From: Gautieria morchelliformis
Lineage: Eukaryota; Basidiomycota; Agaricomycetes; Gomphales; Gomphaceae
Reading direction: 5' to 3'
DNA length: 64,000 nt
Assembly (NCBI GenBank): GCA_015179125.1
Contig: WHVA01000398.1
Coordinates: 44,336-108,335 of the forward strand
Part shown: in pieces, positions 24,305 to 36,760 of the stretch
Layout of the letters: each line of letters starts with the position of its first letter
Numbering within the stretch: position 1 is the first letter of the stretch
Translations under genes and position numbers: made by a program
Notes under the pieces: model-generated
Seen by the model: the letters and a program-made list of their open reading frames with translations, nothing else
What the model was told of the DNA's origin: nothing
Database searches by the model: none

Positions 24305-24929
24305 GTGCGTGTCAACATCAAAAGGTTATCATGGCACACTGTGGATAGCGGAACCACTGAAAACCTTTAGTTTCAACCATTGAAATTTCAGTGGCTAAAT
24401 CACTGCGTTCTGTGCATAATCCATTGAGTTTCCGAGATAAAGTCACTGAATTGTTTTCAGTGGAAAAGTGTTCATACCCGTGAGTTTATTTCAGTGTGCA
24501 TATCATGTAATTTCAGTGAGTTATTATGGTATTTCCATGTTTAAATCATTGGATTTATGTAGTAATATCATACAAATTCAGTGTTTATATCATGGACACT
24601 ATAATGAGTTATCACCGAGGTTTCATGGGGTAATCATGGAATGTCAGCTCAAATACATCAATAACTCAGCGTAACAAGAGTGGAAATACCCATGGGTGGC
24701 TCCCCGCATTCCCGTGATTTCTTCGCCGTTTTTCATTTGTTAGAGCCTGAGCTAGAAGGCAGATTTTCTGTGACTTGGACACCCAAAGCCAGCAGAAGAT
24801 CCAATGAAATATAGTGAAATAGCAGTCTATTTCTGGATGATATTCTAGTAATAACAGGCATATAAGATGTAAAATACCTGCCAAGTCATTGAATTTCTAC
24901 GGAGATACCACTGTATTCCAGCGTCCGGC

Positions 24930-25550
24930 GGGTCGGGGAAGGCGGCCACGAGCGTGGCGTGCGGATAGCGCTCCGCGAGAGACGTGTCCGGGGCGCACGG
25001 CGTCGTGGCGCGGGGTGGCGGACGCAGACCTGGTGTGGGTGCGGTGGTGGACTGTTGTTGGGGAACGGCCACCAAGAAATACTGCAGCTACCAGTGCAGG
25101 AACTTTGCATACAGCTTCAGGGTGTGCGTCTCGTTGACCAATGCCATGGGCGACAAGAGCACCTAGATGAAGCGCGTGCTGCTCCATGTCCAACAATGCC
25201 GCAAAATCGGGGTGCAGCAACAACAACATCATTCAGAACACCCGCAGAAAAAAAAATGGCAGCCAACGCACCTTGAGCAGGAACACGCGAAGAACTCACC
25301 CATCACGAAGAAGAAGTCAAGCACATATCGCAGGATCTCCAGCGGCGCATGCATGTCGATCAAATGCTTCATGACTGCGGTTGCGGCTTGCAGACACTAA
25401 CGAGAGAGAAAGACGCGCATTAGTCCAACCAGCCCATCCCGTCCGCCCCACGCACCGTTGCGAAGATGTCCCCCGGCTCGACGCCGCAGCGCTTCCATGC
25501 CGCCTCGAGGCTGAACGAGTACATCACAAGACGCATATAGTAAGTTTACA
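24930..25550 (-). pseudogene. Zn2Cys6-type transcription factor fragment, captured
   Basis: Read on the minus strand, an exon-like block (LVMYSFSLEAAWKRCG, then VEPGDIFAT; 25545-25456) is followed by a GTGCGT donor, a short intron ending GTTAG, and a second exon (CLQAATAVMKHLIDMHAPLE, then ILRYVLDFFFVM; about 25400-25297) ending at a perfect GTGAGT donor. Further on, MEQ and ETHTLKLYAKFLHW appear near 25180-25070. The order resembles the fungal-specific transcription-factor (middle homology) region of basidiomycete Zn2Cys6 regulators. Neither a Zn2Cys6 finger nor a start is present, and the last part has stops. It is GC-rich, unlike the element's ends. I infer capture of a host gene fragment. 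Confidence 0.55.
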
Positions 25551-25749
25551 GCGTTGGAAAAAAAAAAAAAAACACGACGACTCACCAACAGTGGACAAAA
25601 ACGGACACCGCTCATACACGCTCGACACCTTATGCAGCACCGACACGAACAGCTGCGTCGTGTTATCGTCACTTCGTCAGTCCGCAGTCCCAACACCCCG
25701 CACTGCATGTGCTGGCAATCAAGCGTAAGTGCGAGACAGAGCAGAAACG

Positions 25750-25870
25750 CGCCACAGAAACCGCCCATCATGAAGAAGCAGTGGGGTGCATACCGCAGGA
25801 TCCCCAGGGCCGCATGCACGTCGATCAGATGATTCACGACCACCATCGCGGCTTGCAGACACTAGCGAGG
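25750..25870 (-). pseudogene. Second copy of the transcription factor exon
   Basis: This is a diverged duplicate of the exon at 25297-25400: the minus strand reads LQAAMVVVNHLIDVHAALGI then LRYAPHCFFMMGGF, again preceded by a TAG acceptor and TGTCTGCAAGCCGC. Differences are many, so it is either an old tandem duplication or a paralogue captured together with the first. Confidence 0.55.
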
Positions 25871-26925
25871 CGCGCAGGCCAGCCATTATCTGCACACACA
25901 CAAGGACAAAAAATAAAATAAAATAAAAGCAACATTGGCATGGCGGAGAAAACAGCATGAGAACGTAGCAAGCAACTTAGACCCACCACAATGGGCGGGG
26001 GTTGGTGTGGATCTGGAAACCAGAGACGGGTTGCCAGCGTGCATCCATGGGTGGTCGTTGCAGAAGGTAAACGAAATGTCACATGATTACATAATTACGT
26101 TCTTGTTACCACAGCAAACCTACGATAATGAATTGCTGCGTCAGATTCTCCCATCCATCTCATAGAGAAAAATGCCCGCCATAGAAGGCGCGTCCCAGAA
26201 TGTGTCCTATAGGCAGCTTGACTTCATTGTGGTTCGCACTCTGCCTGCGTCGCGTGCGATTGGACTGGAGCGCCCCGCTAAGTACATCCTCAATTGAACT
26301 TGTGCAAACATCAAGAGTGAGCCACTTGACGGAGATCTCGCTAGGGATGCGGTGTCGAACGGGCTCGATGCTAGTGTAGGACAGAGCCAGTTAGTATTGT
26401 GAGTTATCAGTTGATTTTCATTTCCTTACCTTGGGATTTTCAGTGACCTTATCACATCCTCTCTCTATGAAGTACCGCCTATATATATTCCATGCCCAGT
26501 CACAGAATATCAGGTACTGACTCATGACAGCCAACATCCCTCTCCCATAACTTTCCCTGTCGACCACATGGAGTTTCAGTGAGGTTTATATGGACTTTTC
26601 ATTGAAAAACTCTTCTTTTCCGTTCAAAAATTTACATGGTTATACCCTTGAGTTCCTGTGCATTTTTCACTGAAATTTCATAAGGCTTTGCATGTAAATT
26701 ACTGGTGAACATTGCACTGAAATGTCGTTAAAATATCATGGAAATATTCAATGGCAAAATCACTTAAAAAACTTCAGTGATAATCTCAGTGATTGAATTT
26801 ATTGAATTTTTTTCAGTGGGTTTTTCAGTGGGTGCTGTTTCAGTGGCAGAAGCATTGAAAATTGAAACCTAGTGGGTCGGCCTATAGGTTTTCAATGGTT
26901 CCGCTATCCACAGTGGGCACTTCAG

Positions 26926-29900
26926 GCTGATCAAAACGGTGCTAAGCCATGTTCAGCTGTTTCAGAATAACCGATGTCTTATGACCGTCAGTGGTCAGTG
27001 ACGACAACAGAAATCTAAAAGTCTTTTTAGACGACATAGATGCCCTGAATAATGTAATCAAAGCTGACCACACAAACGCTGTGTTCAGCCACACAAAGCT
27101 GGGCTCAGATGTGAGGATCGCGGTTGACGAAGCACGTGCTTTCCTCGTTCTTGTATCGTCAGATGGAAGTGTCAGTGTACTTGTTCGTCAACACCTCGAG
27201 CGAGATGCTTATCCCAACATTTTGCATTCCAGAATGCTTGTCGATTGCATATATATCGTCTCATGGAGAAATTCTCTACGTTGGCTGCACGCGGAACTCC
27301 GATGACGCTCTATTCGTGGCATGACGGGCCGTTACGGATCACCGATGCTTGTTTTGTCTCCGGACAAGAAGAAATATTTCTGGTTGACAATCGAGAAGGT
27401 CGCATATATTCTTTCGTGACTCAGCAGTGGAGACCTGCCACACTGCATCTGATTCAACAACCCTCGGCAATTTTCTCCACTCCCGATGGAGCCTGCCTAG
27501 TTGCGGTTGAGCGGGACCAAGAGCGATTTCGCGCAAGGGTATATCATTGGGCATCATTTGGCTCCAATGCAGGTCTTGTCGTCGATCTTCCTGATATCCA
27601 GCCAACTTCCTTCGGTATCACGTCACTGGCTCAACGAAATGTGGTCCATGCACTGGTGCTCTCACCATCACGCCATATGTTTCGGTCGGTATCGCTACAA
27701 ATTACCCGACAGAGCTCGGAGTTCATGTTCCGCCAGCAAGAGGAAAAACAAAAGCATAAAACAAGCACCCAGAATTATACGCAACACAACAGTCTGATAG
27801 ATTGTCACCGTGAATCTTGGACTCGATTCCCCGTGGTCCCAGCAGTCTCTCGCTCGACCATTCGCCCTGGAAGTCGCGCCACAGCCTGGCTGCAGTTTGT
27901 CACAGAGGATCGCAGCCTCCACCAGCGCTTTGCGCCGTATTGGCGTGACATGATCACCTCTTTTGAAACGAGTACTCGTAAGCCTACTGAAGGCGTGCTA
28001 CTAGGCTGCTTTGTCTCGGGCACAGATCTTAATACGCTTTCCCGTGATGGGTGTCAAACGTCATCCGAATTTCATGCGGGAGAATGGCTGGTCGAACTTC
28101 TGTGCTTAATTCCTATACAGATCTGTATAACCCGCGACAACCGATTTATACCCTTGAAAGATGGCGTGTGGTCTCCAGATCTCGAGCGCTCGTTATTAGG
28201 TGCAGATTTGAGTCAAGTTGTTGAAAGTCTGTGGACAGTCATTGTTTGATCCATTTGAGTATACGCTTACCAATTGATGGGAGGTATTTCGTTTGGTTGG
28301 TATGAGGGCCTTCTCCAGTCGTACTACCGAGGCAAAAAGGTGAAGGTGATTTCATCTATGGGCCAACAGAGTGTGGGAAAGTCGTACATGATGTGAGTAT
28401 CCACGCCCATGTCATCTTCGTATTACAATTGAAGAACATCTAGCAATCACTTCACCTATTGTTCATTTGAGGGCAGTGCAATGCGGACAACCGAAGGATG
28501 TCGGATGTCTTGTTAAGTCCATGCTTTAGTTTCAATAGCTATCTACTCTAATGCGTTATTTAGTCACCCCAACCGATGAATTTCTTGTTGTTTCCCTTGA
28601 CTTTGAAGGAATGGATTCTATTGAACGTTCGTCTCAGGAAGGTTTGTCATTATTTGAGACAAGACAAAATATGAGTCTTAAGCATTCCATCGTCAGACAC
28701 ACCTCGTTTTATTCAATGTGGCAATTTCGAATCTGGTGGGTGTTATCTATACTGTCATCACTGGTGCTATAGTTGCACTATCACAGGTCCTTTTCCGCAA
28801 CAACTTCGTCGTGTCACGAGACATCGCGACGTCAATCCAAAGCTTCCAATCCTCCTCACTCGTGCTCAACCCTGCTTCGAACCCGACCTTGTTCCAAGGC
28901 AAGTTGGCTATCATAGTCAAGGCAAGTTGGTTTGATGATAGATGACATGCACCCTAATGTTCATTATGTAGGATGTCATAGACTCGGACAGCAAGGAAAT
29001 TGTCAAAGAGTAGGTCGGCTTAGCCACTATGTTCGCGTTCTGAAGTAACTGTCACAGGTTCTCTGAAAAATTACATCGTATTGTGATGGAGGAGCAAGAC
29101 TCAAACTTCATTACTCGATTGCATAAGGAACATATTAGTATTATCCCGTGGCCCGTTATCGAGTCCAACAAGTTCTACTCGATGTTTCACCAACTGAAAA
29201 AGGTTTTGTATTCTCAGCCCATCACCCATCCAGGGGCAGGGGTGTTCCTTTCAACGATGAAGACCCTTATGGCTAAGCTTAAGGTTTGTTTTAACCTTGA
29301 AGCGTGGACATCCTCCATTAACTCCCTCACGTAGACAAATGACTGGGGGGCTTTAGATCGTGCGTTTTACAAGGCTATATCGTACACAAGCTCAAATTTA
29401 ATTTAACACTACAGAGAATTTGGGGTCCTTACGGGCTCAGAGGCTGGAACGTATACTCCCTACCGCTTCACAGTTGGGTTGGCCGATGCAGAGACGGAGG
29501 AGCCATTGAAGGCCCGTTTACTTGCATTCATTTAGTCACGAGAGCTGAAGTTATATTCATAGGATATTGATAGCGCCACGGTGATACCACCAGGTGCCGA
29601 TTCTACGGCGGCTTTCTACCTGCAAAACTACTCACAGGATCCTTCGGATGCGTCTACGAGACTGGCTGCCTTACGAAGCACCTTTACCTGTGAATATCCT
29701 CGAACGGATCCAAGATGGATACCCGCTCTTTGTTCGCACCTCAGCAATCTTGGCGATGCCCGCATCAATCATGTTCATGACTGGTTTGACAGTAACTCCT
29801 CTAGATTCTCTTCGCATGCCGAAATTGCGGAACTGCAGCGGAAATGTCAGGATGCGATTGTCCAACTCAGGGCAGGGCTCCAGCTTTGCAGAATGCAGTG

Positions 29901-30281
29901 TCAGCAATGCTGCTTTGTTTGCGTCGAACCGCGCCATCATCCCGGGGATCACACTTGCCATACAGACCACAGATGCAGCACTAATTGTGATTTCTGTGAT
30001 GTACATTGTGGCTTACCTGCGGGGCATGACTCGAAACACATGTAGGTCTCCAGAGCTGAGATGTTTAGGTAACGCTCACACCACACATAGCTGCACCGGG
30101 GCAGCCTATCTGTGTGGCCAATCTTGCGACTTGAAAAGTAAACGGGGCTGTTTGGAGCACTGTACCAAGGTCTGACCGTCCCTTCCCCGGCTTTCGTTTT
30201 TACAGCTAACGATAATATAAGGAAATTGACCATATTGACGATGAGCACATGTGTTCTTCTAAGAAACATGAGTGTGGAGAG
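26926..30281 (+). pseudogene. GTPase/vWA gene, beta-rich and GTPase segment
   Basis: The segment opens with LIKTVLSHVQLFQNNRC and a beta-rich region (26991-27700) and continues with WTRFPVVPAVSRSTIRPGSR, HQRFAPYWRDM and LLCLIPIQICITRDNRFIPL (27800-28180). The GTPase follows: P-loop SSMGQQSVGKSYMM near 28360, GSAMRTTEGC near 28480, and the DFEG motif in VVSLDFEGMDSIERS near 28600, the GBP/VLIG-like version of G3. Introns interrupt at about 28392, 28515, 28640, 28738 and 28926. The later part (29083-30045) is helical, then Cys/His-rich: CRMQCQQCCFVC, HTCHTDHRC, CDFCDVHCGLPAGH. It ends at HECGE before a GTATAG donor at 30282. A small frameshift is present near 28690. Confidence 0.72.
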
Positions 30282-30283
30282 GT

Positions 30284-30297
30284 ATAGATTCAATCAG
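30284..30297. repeat. 5' target-site duplication of LINE copy 3
   Basis: ATAGATTCAATCAG occurs here and at 37308-37321. It starts two bases inside the host intron. Confidence 0.92.
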
Positions 30298-32032
30298 GAC
30301 TTCTTTTGCACTCCGACCACCACCATCGGCAGGGCGCTTAACTGGTTCTAAGCAAGTTTTCGGCATATCCGCGAAGCTACACTCCCAAAGCACTCTCTCT
30401 ACACACCTAGAGAACATAAACCAGCCATCCATCCAGCACTAGCCCCGATGTCGAACGAAGCGTCGACGAGCGGGGCGAGGGGAAGAGTCACTCCGACACA
30501 ACGGCAGGCGACGACCCCGACTATGGCGCAGGCTAAGCTCGACGCCCAGGGCCGAATACAGCCCAGAGTTACAGCGGCCCCGGCCAAAGAAAAACAGGTT
30601 GAGATTGCGAAGCGAGTTGCACCCTCCGCCGAAAAACGGGGCCTACGACCCGCCCAACTACCAGAGGGGCGGCAGCGGATACGGAGACGCTCACCCATGA
30701 GGAAATAAGGGGCCTGCCAGGCCAGGATGTAACGAACGACGAAGAAGGTAAGCAGTATCTTGAACGCACCCTGCTAACAGTACCAGGCGCTTCCTGGACG
30801 GTCGACGTGCTATCCACTGCACTACTCCAGGCCACGCAGTATAAAGGGGTGCCGCGTCAAGCGGTCAACGCGATGCGATCCATTGCCTTCGTGCTGGAGC
30901 GAATAGGGGATGACGCGAGGAGCGAGAGGATGGTGGGGATGGTAAAGGAAGGTGTAGGGGCGGAAAGGGCGGAGCTCGCAGGCCAGATACAGGAGGCCGC
31001 GGCTATGCTCAGCAAAGCCACCATGATGATTGAAGGCGCGGCTAGTCTCTCCCGCCAGGTCGTGGAGGACGTGGCGGCAGCCGTGACAGCGATACAATTG
31101 GTGACCACTACAGTCGCCACCTCAGCGTCCCAAATCAATGAATCCACGGCTACATATCGGGACGCCATTCTAAAAGCCGCGACCGCGCCACAGCGGGCAC
31201 CGACAGAGGCGATCACCCTGGACGCCAGGGTACGAGCGAGGGAAGGCGTCAAGCAAAGACAGGTGCTTGTGGACGCTGCAAGCGCAGGAGACCGCATCCT
31301 AGGGGAGCTTGATAACGCCCGCCTCGTTCTGAGAGCCAATGAAATCATTGACAGCATGGGCTCAGAAGACTCTCATGCCGTGGTCAGCGCGAGAAGACTC
31401 ACCAATGGGGCGTTCTCTTCGAGCTTAGCTCCGAGAAGGTGGCAAGATGGCTCAATGAAGCACGACATAGGGTCCAATTTACAGAGGCATTAGCCCCCGA
31501 CGCGAGAATGAAAACGCGCCTCTTCCCGCTTGTACTCCAATTTATTCCACTACACTTCGAGCCAGAAAGGGAAGGCGAGCTGAGGGGCATAGAGGAGAAC
31601 AACCGGCTCCCCTGCGGGGCGGTCGATAAGGCCAGGTGGATCAAGCCCAAGCAGCACAGGGCGGCCAACCAAACTTGCAGCCATGCGCTGGTCACTTTCA
31701 CCACACCAGAAACAGCCAATAAGGTGCTCGAACCATCTATCTTACGACTGTCCGCAAGAACACGACATGTGTGGTACCTGCGGAGGGAGACACAGGACAG
31801 CGACATGCAGCCACATGAGGCAATTCTGTGTGTCGTGCAGGTCGAACGACCACGCGAGTTGGGCTAGGACCTGCCCCACCTTCTTGGGTAAGTGCACGGA
31901 AATGGATGCTAAATTGCTTGAGAATCAGCTGTGATACTTCCCCACGGAAGAGGCTTGGACGCACATGTTGCAGCCGCCCAAACCGCCTCCGCCACCCCCA
32001 ATACCCATGGCAGCCGCCCAGCCATACGCATC

Positions 32033-32577
32033 TGTAGTAACTCGGTTTGGGCAAGTAGGAAGTTATATGCCAGATATGAACGATGGGACTTGCAGGAGAT
32101 TAGTAAACTATTTAATGTTCTCCTCAGTGATAGTCAACACTGAGTAATATAAAGGAATGCTACCTATTTAATGTTCTACATGTTTTTTCAGTTTCATACT
32201 ATGAAAGTACACTATTAAACTCACCTCCTCAGTGATAGTCAACACTGAGGAGGGGAGGCTGCACATGGGCTTGTTTCGCTCGCATATACGAAGTTCCAGC
32301 ACTTAAGCACCCTTGAGGCACTGGTGTGCTGTGCTAAGCGCCCATAGAACGTAACACATTAGTGAACAGCCGCAGCTCAAAAAGGAAACTTGTCCACAAG
32401 CACCCACAAAGGGTCGGTTGGACAGAACATGAAAAGGAGTAGTAATACAGCCTCGAAAAAAAACAAAGAAAATTGTGAAAGACATAGAATGAATGTCAGC
32501 ATAGTTTCAGGTCAAAATCGAAAGAAATAACAACAGAAATGTTAGGTTTGGAGCCTGGTGCACATATGCACCCAACA
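32033..32577 (-). mobile_element. Solo LTR C inside LINE copy 3, inverted
   Basis: This 545-bp sequence reads TGTTGGGTGCATATG at its right end on the minus strand and ends TTACTACA, so it has TG...CA termini. It is flanked by a perfect 5-bp duplication GCATC (32028-32032 and 32578-32582). The first 20 or so bases match solo LTRs A and B, but most of the rest has diverged. The internal layout is the same: a perfect hairpin followed by a shorter-armed second hairpin. It gives a third dated layer: host gene, then LINE copy 3, then this LTR. Confidence 0.9.
32224..32253. repeat. Perfect hairpin in solo LTR C
   Basis: The arms CCTCCTCAGTG and CACTGAGGAGG flank an 8-nt loop. A second copy with shorter arms (CTCAGTG/CACTGAG) and the identical loop lies at about 32124-32145. 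The core CTCAGTG is shared with LTRs A and B, but the loop differs. Confidence 0.88.
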
Positions 32578-32815
32578 GCATCGTCATTTGACGGGGGCTG
32601 GGAGACAGTTCAGCACCGGAAGAGCGGCTTCAGACACACGACCCTACCGTACGGGCGCAGGACGCCGCTCCCACAGGAGGGACACATGTCACAGCCAATA
32701 CCCCCTCACCACCACACCAGCCCGGCCACTTCCCCCAACAACATCAGCATAGGCCCCACCGTCAGGGGGGGCAGCACAGGCAGAGACGAAGGGACGCCCC
32801 ACCGAACCGTCCGCA

Positions 32816-35800
32816 ATGAATAGAGCGTTAGAACCCCCACCGAAGAGATTGAGACTATACCAACAAAACCTCAACAAGTCCGACAAAGCCCAATACGACC
32901 TCATCAACTCCACAGCACACAAGGAGTGGGACCTGCTACTTCTACAAGAGCCTTACATCGACGCGCTTGGAAATACAAAGGCGAACTATCACTGGCGAGT
33001 ACTGTACCCCTCTTCCCACCTTACTGACACAGCTACCAAGCGATCGGTCATCCTGGTGAACGCGGCGCTGGACACCAATACGTGGTCGCAGCTCCCGGTC
33101 GCAGGAACCAACAACGTCACAGCCATTCAGTTCAAGCACCTCCAGGGAAAAACGACTATCTTCAACATCTACAACGACTGTGATCATTCAGCGACGCTGA
33201 GAGTGGTGGACAACTTCGTCAGCTCAGAGCGCGGACGCATCCTGCAACATGGGGCGGACTCCATGATATGGTGTGGCGATTTCAACCGACACCACCCCAT
33301 GTGGGACAAGGAAAGAAACCACCACCTCTTCACGGCAGACGCGACCAGAGCTGCAGAGGAGCTGATCTCTCTGATAGCAGATCACAACCTAGTGATGACA
33401 CTACCAAGACACCTCCCCACCCTACAATCAATGTCAACAAAAAATTGGACAAGAGTCGACAATGTATTCTGTACAGACAACATCATTGACTCAGTCATCA
33501 CCTGCGACACCGCTCCTGGCAGGAGAGGCCCCGGCACGGATCACGTGCCTATCCTCACATGGCTGGACGTCAAAGTAGCAGTCAAAGAGCCTGAACCGTT
33601 CCGCAACTTTCGAATGGTCGACTGGGATGAGTTTAGGGAACGGCTGGCGGAACAGTTGGAGGAAGTCCCAGACGCGAAGGAGCTCAGCACCATAGATAAG
33701 TTCAACCAGATGGTTAACATGCTGACAGTGGCTATTCAGGATACTATCGACTCGGTCGTGCCGCTCTCAAAGCCAGTGCCGCACTCCCAGAGATGGTGGA
33801 ATAAGGAACTGTCTGAACTAAAAAAGGCCAAGAATCGACTGAATAACCTATCCTACATACATCGTGCCAATGCTGACCACCCTGCCCATGAAGAGCACAG
33901 GGAGATCGGTGAAAAATACAGCAAGGCGATCAGCGTGGCGAAGGTGCAACACTGGATCAACTACCTGGAGGGGCTCGATGAAGGGCTGCTGTGGACGGCA
34001 AACAGGTACCTTACCAACCCTGCCACAGATGGGGGGAGGTCAAGGATCCCGGCACTGCGCACTGCCAGTGCCGGGCGCAGCGCGCAGGCAGCTGAAACCA
34101 ACGAGGACAAAAGCAAAGTGCTTGCGGCAGCGTTCTTCCCGCCCAAGCCAGCCGAGTCGCAAGTACCACCAGACTATCGCTACCCAAAACGAGTGCCGCA
34201 TGCCTTCCAGCTCCACGAAGACCAGCTCAGACGCCAGCTGGGTCAGCTGAAACTCCACAAGGCGCCGGGGGACGATGGGATTCAGAACATTGTCCTAAAG
34301 GAGTCGGCAGATCTACTCGCTGAGTACCTCATTTGCATATACCGGGCCACTTTTGTGCTGAATACCTACAGTGATTGCTGGAAGGCCTGGATCACGGTGG
34401 TCATAAGGAAACCGGGCAAAGCCGCCTACGACGTCCCAAAGGCATATCGACCCATCGCGCTCCTCAACACAATAGGGAAGGTACTCTCAGCGATCGTAGC
34501 CAAGGACCTGGTCTATATGACAGAGAAGTACGGCCTCCTTCCAGCTAACCATTTCGGGGGAAGGCCAGGGAGGACAACTACGGACTCTATTCATCTGACG
34601 GTCAATAAGATAAAAGGCGCGTGGCGAAGGAAGAAAGTTGCTGTCATGCTCTTCCTGGACATAGAAGGCGTGTTCCCAAACGCTGTCACGGAACGCCTGC
34701 TCCACAACATGAGGAAGCGAAAGGTGCTGGAAGCCTACGTGCTCTTCGTGGAACAAATGCTAGATGGCAGGTGCACCAGGCTCAAATTCGACGATTTCAT
34801 GTCAGACTGGGTGTCGATAGATAACGGTATAGGGCAGGGTGACCCGCTGTTGATGATCCTATACCTGTTCTACAATGCTGACCTCCTAGATGTCACCACA
34901 GGAAAGGGCCAGGCAGCGGTAGCTTATGTGGACGATGCCAGCCTATACTCCAAGGGGAGCACGTATGAAGAAGCATATGCTGGCCTGAGGGAGATGTTGT
35001 TGAAGGAAGGTGGGGCGAGGGAATGGTCGCAGACCCACCAGTCGCGCTTCGAGAAGTCGAAGTTCGCGGTGGTTGGCTTCTCAAGAAGGCGAGTTCCGGA
35101 CCCTGAACGACCAGGCAAGACCATGCGGGAGCCAAGACCGGCCTTTGAGTACGAGGGGACAACGGTACAACCCACCTCAGCTCACAAATTTCTGGGGGTT
35201 TACCTTGACGAAGAACTTCGGTGGAAAGCGCAGGCGGAGAAGGCGGTAGCGAAAGCCGTTAAGTGGACATTACTTGCCCGCAGACTATCTAAACCTTCCA
35301 CAGGAATACGGGCGACGTACATGAGGCAACTGTACTGTGCGGTCGCAATCCCTAAGTTCACCTATACGGCCGATGTCTGGTTCGTGCCAGTTCAAAGAGT
35401 AGGAGGGAGAAAAAGAGCTACAGGCTCAGTGGGGGTGGTACGTAAACTGACATCTGTGCAGTGTATAGCTACCATTGCTATCACCAGGGCCATGCGCACC
35501 ACTGCCAGTGACGTGCTGGAGGCACATGCCAATGTACAACTGGTAGAACTTCTATTGGCGGATGTTTGCCACAGTGCTGCCAGCCACATGATGGCCCTTC
35601 CTAAGCAACATCCTCTCCACCATCCCATACATTCCTGCGCCCGCCGGCTGGTCAAGAAGCACCCATCCCCAATGCACCAGCTGATGCACAGGTTCAGCCT
35701 TGACCCAGTTGTGTAGGAGAAGATCGTCCCTTTTGATCATGCACCTGACACGCCCTGCCTCTTCTCCACTGAGATAGCGGACTCCAGAGAGGACTCGAAC

Positions 35801-36760
35801 GAGGATGAGGACCAGAGCACAGCATATGCCAAGGTCTACGTGGATGGCTCAGGGCTGGACGGGGCTGCAGGAGCTGCGGCGGTCCTGTACAAGCAAGGGA
35901 GAAGGGTCGCAGCACTGCGGTACCAACTGGGATCGCTTACCAGCCACACCACCTACGAAGCCGAAGCAATCGGCGTCGCACTAGCCCTCGAACTGCTGGG
36001 GCAAGAGAGAGGCGTCAGGACATCAACGATCCTGCTGGATAACCAAGGGGTGATACAGGGCCTGAGAAATGTCTGGCCCAGGTCAGCACAGCACATCCTA
36101 GGACATGTGTACGACCTGGTGAACAAGGCCGCGGCACCCTCCCGGAGGCGCCGCTTAACCCTGAAGATAGCCTGGATATCAGGCCACAATAAGGTTGCGG
36201 GCAACGAGGACGCTGACCTGGAGGCTAAGAAGGCAGCAGCAGGAGAGAACAGTCAGATGAGTGCCCTCCCGGTCTTTCTAAGAACTGAACCGTTGCCATG
36301 TAGCCTGGCGGCAGGCGTACAGGTCACACGCGCGGCTCACTTGGCGGGAGAGGTGGAGTCAATCGCCACGCTATGCTCGACTGGCAAGGATCGATGGCAG
36401 CCTCCCCTCACACAGATATCTCAGTGATACAGCAGCCTTCACTCGTGCGCAACAGAGCCTGCTCACACAGCTGCGGACCAGCCATGCACCGTTCAACAAA
36501 CACTTACACCGGATCAAAAGGGCGCCCTCCCCGGTGTGCCCAGCATGCCACAGGGCCGACAAGACGACCCACCATTTCCTCTTCGACTGCCGCGCACACA
36601 AACACGCCCGTCATGGGTTGCGATGAAAGCTGGGCCGGAAATCCAAGTCGGTCAGGGAACTGCTAGGGAAGCGTGATTCGATGACAGCGCTGCTGAGATT
36701 TGTTGCTGCGACAGGGCGGCTCAGAGGGACCTTTGGTGATGTCTCTCCCCCGTCGCCCTA
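32816..36760 (+). pseudogene. LINE copy 3 ORF2: EEP endonuclease, RT, RNase H
   Basis: It is open from MNRALEPPPKRLRL for 966 codons. The EEP domain has LLLQEPYID (about residue 43), GDFNRHHPMWDKE (about 155) and GTDHVPI (about 240). RT has AYRPIALLNTIGKVLS (about 542), FLDIEGVFPN (about 612), GIGQGDPL (about 671) and the catalytic YVDDAS (about 702). A single TAG at 35714 closes the frame, but the same frame resumes at once and runs through RNase H (VYVDGSGLDG near 35834, YEAEAIGVALALELL, ISGHNKVAGNEDADLEAKKA) to 36427. A frameshift there moves a final zinc-finger-like CPACHRADKTTHHFLFDC into another frame. The TAG could be a mutation or, less likely, a regulated readthrough site. Confidence 0.9.

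Larger units (their letters stand above)
24337..26915. mobile_element. Nonautonomous TIR transposon carrying gene fragments
   Basis: The element is 2579 bp. Its terminal inverted repeats begin CACTGTGGATAGCGGAACCA and match over about 30 bp with one mismatch (24337-24366 and 26886-26915). Candidate 4-bp duplication GGCA (24333-24336 and 26916-26919). Both subterminal zones (24370-24640 and 26560-26880) are AT-rich and dotted with TTTCAGTG/CACTGAAA motifs in both orientations, as expected of transposase-binding repeats. The GC-rich centre (24.93-25.9 kb) encodes no transposase; it holds exon-like pieces of a transcription-factor gene. The superfamily is not assigned: the CACTG start and 4-bp duplication do not settle it. 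Confidence 0.8.
24305..26925 (+). other. Host intron enlarged by the TIR element
   Basis: The donor GTGCGT at 24305 and the acceptor TTCAG at 26921-26925 join GHHIW to LIKTVLSHVQLFQNNRC in phase. The transposon lies wholly between them. Without it and one copy of GGCA the intron would be only about 38 nt, which is short but possible for this group. Confidence 0.65.
30448..32823 (+). pseudogene. LINE copy 3 ORF1, frameshifted and LTR-split
   Basis: It begins MSNEASTSGARGRVTP and is basic at first. After a frame change near 30710, a long Ala/Glu-rich helical region runs from 30807 to 31250, followed by FIPLHFEPEREGELRGIEEN (the counterpart of the EYVPxxHSPEAM block of copies 1 and 2) near 31540 and two visible zinc knuckles, CGTCGGRHRTATC and CVSCRSNDHASWARTC, near 31765-31880. 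The solo LTR (32033-32577) interrupts the tail; without it and one GCATC the frame joins in phase. ORF1 ends at TAG 32821-32823, overlapping the ORF2 start (ATGAATAG), so coupled translation is again likely. Frameshifts lie near 30710, 31430 and 31730. Confidence 0.83.

Noticed and set aside
30857-31357. Minus-strand frame of 166 codons
   Set aside because: It is a shadow of the Ala-rich part of LINE copy 3 ORF1.
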